NCBI GenBank assembly: GCA_964540575.1
Contig: CAZINI010000068.1
Coordinates: 1 to 14,458, forward strand
Source of the DNA: UMGS1889 sp964540575
GTDB taxonomy: Bacteria; Bacillota; Clostridia; Oscillospirales; Ruminococcaceae
Reading direction: 5' to 3'
Length of the DNA: 14,458 bases
Of the stretch, positions 13,386-14,458 are shown one piece after another. Within the stretch, counting starts at the first letter, position 1; each line of letters starts with the position of its first letter. A program made the translations under genes and the position numbers. A model generated the notes under the pieces. That model did not search any database, was not told the origin of the DNA, and was given only the letters and a program-made list of their open reading frames with translations.

Positions 13386-14300
13386 TTACTTAGATATTTC
13401 AATTTTGTTTCTTGGGTGCTTAGATGAAAGGATTTCCTTTTGTTTGGACATGGCCACATGAGTGTAAATCTGAGTAGTAGTAATGGAACTGTGTCCCAGC
13501 ATCTTTTGTATGTATCTGATGTCAACGTCCTCTTCAAGCAATAAAGTTGCGAATGAATGACGGAACATATGAGGAGTAATGTGCATATTGCTTCCCGACA
13601 GAGCCGCATACTTATTGATCATAGATCTGACAGACTGTTCTGTTAAGCGATTGTTGAGTTTGTTGACAAAAAAATATCCGCAAGCTGAAATATCTTCCTT
13701 GAAAAGGTGAAGGTAATTGTTTATTGCATTTTGGACTGCTTCGTTTTCTATCTGAATGATTCGCTCTTTTGCACCTTTTCCATAGAATTTTATGGTATGG
13801 TCGGTAACGTTTACAGAAGATGGTTTGAGTGAACAAACCTCTGATACTCTTGCCCCTGTAGCAAACAGCAATTCCAGAACTGTGATATCTCTTGTGACTG
13901 ATTTTCTCCGATATTCAGTAGAAGCGGAGTTTAGTTCTGAATATGCGGCAGATAAAATCCCACTAATTGTATCCAGGGGTATGGTTTTTGGGAGCATTAC
14001 CGGTTCTCTGAAAGTTGTTTCAATCTTATCAAATGGATTGATCTCGATTATATCTTCAATCATCAGGAAATGGGTAAAGGCTTTCAAAGTTGCGATTTTA
14101 CGTTTAGCCGTTTTAGGTTTAAAAGAGTTATGTAAAAACGAGAGGTAATTACATATGGTTTTCCTGTTGTATACTCCCTGTGAATGTTGCATAAATTGCT
14201 TCAGATCAATAGAATATGCTTTTATGGTTTTATTGCTAAGCGTTTTTCTGTTTTTACAGTAATCTAGAAAAGCGGTAGTCATCATTGTTAAATCGAACAT
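13386..14300 (-). CDS. XerC/XerD-like tyrosine recombinase
   Basis: 304 aa, the usual Xer size. The N-terminal SAM-like core-binding domain (about 5-90) is followed by the catalytic domain (about 105-290). All active-site residues of the family are present: R151 (TGARVSEV), K175 (YGKGAKER), H244 and R247 (HMFRHSF), H270 (MLGHSS) and nucleophile Y279 (TTQIYTHV). ATG at 14300 has GGAGGAG upstream. It is a stand-alone gene with no excisionase or other phage genes in view, so it may be a site-specific integrase of a small island or an invertase. Canonical XerC/D usually sit elsewhere, and its place next to an effector region full of gene debris suggests a role in local rearrangement. The target site is unknown. 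Confidence 0.93.
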   Translation of the reverse strand: MFDLTMMTTAFLDYCKNRKTLSNKTIKAYSIDLKQFMQHSQGVYNRKTICNYLSFLHNSFKPKTAKRKIATLKAFTHFLMIEDIIEINPFDKIETTFREPVMLPKTIPLDTISGILSAAYSELNSASTEYRRKSVTRDITVLELLFATGARVSEVCSLKPSSVNVTDHTIKFYGKGAKERIIQIENEAVQNAINNYLHLFKEDISACGYFFVNKLNNRLTEQSVRSMINKYAALSGSNMHITPHMFRHSFATLLLEEDVDIRYIQKMLGHSSITTTQIYTHVAMSKQKEILSSKHPRNKIEISK

Positions 14301-14333
14301 AGTTGTTCTCCTCCTTATATGGTTTATACATTA

Positions 14334-14362
14334 ATTATATATCGTGGAGGAGAATTTGTCGA
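14334..14362 (-). promoter_or_regulatory. Promoter of the tyrosine recombinase
   Basis: On the minus strand TCGACA (plus 14357-14362) is separated by 17 bp from a perfect TATAAT (14334-14339). Transcription should begin near 14327, with GGAGGAG shortly before the ATG at 14300. ATTTAGCGGTT (14363-14373) abuts the -35 on its upstream side and could be an operator. Confidence 0.7.
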
Positions 14363-14458
14363 ATTTAGCGGTTCCATTTGTCAATATATTGCGATAATTG
14401 TATTTTGCGATACAAAATATAAAGTGCTAAAACATAAGATAACTTCAAATTATCTGCT
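14363..14458. other. Repeat-rich right edge upstream of the recombinase
   Basis: AT-rich DNA without a gene. It holds ATTTAGCGGTT (14363-14373), shared with the region upstream of agrB. It also has ATTTGTC as a 21-bp-spaced direct repeat (14354-14360 and 14375-14381), TTGCGATA twice (14389-14396 and 14405-14412), and an inverted repeat TATTTTG/CAAAATA (14401-14407 and 14413-14419) with a 5-nt spacer. This could be a recombinase binding or attachment region, but a partner site outside the window would be needed to tell. Confidence 0.35.

Noticed and set aside
1..14458. CRISPR array, tRNA or rRNA genes
   Set aside because: No regularly spaced direct repeats with unique spacers and no cloverleaf or rRNA-like segments were seen.

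Overview
The window looks like a Gram-positive, low-GC Clostridia chromosome, most likely a gut or rumen Ruminococcus-type Oscillospiraceae. The signs are strong GGAGG ribosome binding sites, consensus TTGACA/TATAAT promoters, an Agr-type peptide quorum-sensing locus, and a huge secreted protein with CBM2-like cellulose-binding modules. The genus is inferred from architecture only.

Left block (1-3016, minus strand): an OmpR-family response regulator and a short histidine kinase overlap by 8 nt and are driven by a perfect-consensus promoter. They are followed by an ABC exporter: an ATPase, then the N-terminal part of an FtsX/MacB-type permease that runs off the left edge. This is the usual antimicrobial-peptide sensing/export layout (VncRS-Vex or BceRS-BceAB type).

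Centre block (3288-12767, plus strand): a complete agr system in an unusual order, agrB, agrA (LytTR regulator), agrC (GHKL kinase), a strong terminator, then a separately promoted 50-aa agrD-like gene. The predicted autoinducer is a five-residue ring starting at Cys31 (C-Y-V-W-Q). Behind agrD, with no visible terminator, comes a 1584-aa exported protein: signal peptide, two CBM2-like modules, two FN3-like domains, Ca-binding TSP3-type repeats, a beta domain, a degenerate vWA domain, more TSP3 motifs, and an AT-rich C-terminal class-3-lipase-like hydrolase. Two small multi-pass membrane proteins follow, the first overlapping the effector stop codon. Next come broken fragments homologous to the region just before the hydrolase and to the vWA domain. 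The unit closes with a strong terminator at 12729-12767. The arrangement reads like a polymorphic-toxin locus (delivery stalk, swappable C-terminal effector, adjacent immunity candidates, orphan cassette debris) under quorum-sensing control.

Right block (12879-14458): a small beta-rich protein of unknown function with its own quorum-sensing-type promoter, then a convergent, catalytically intact XerC/D-like tyrosine recombinase.

The most distinctive feature is a shared promoter architecture. Three promoters (before agrB, agrD and the 13012 gene) each carry two TGTACATCAG-like direct repeats exactly 20 bp apart. Each downstream repeat starts exactly 20 bp before a -35 hexamer, which is followed by a 17-bp spacer and a -10 hexamer. 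The parsimonious reading is an AgrA-activated regulon that couples signal production, the secreted effector with its putative immunity genes, and the orphan small protein.
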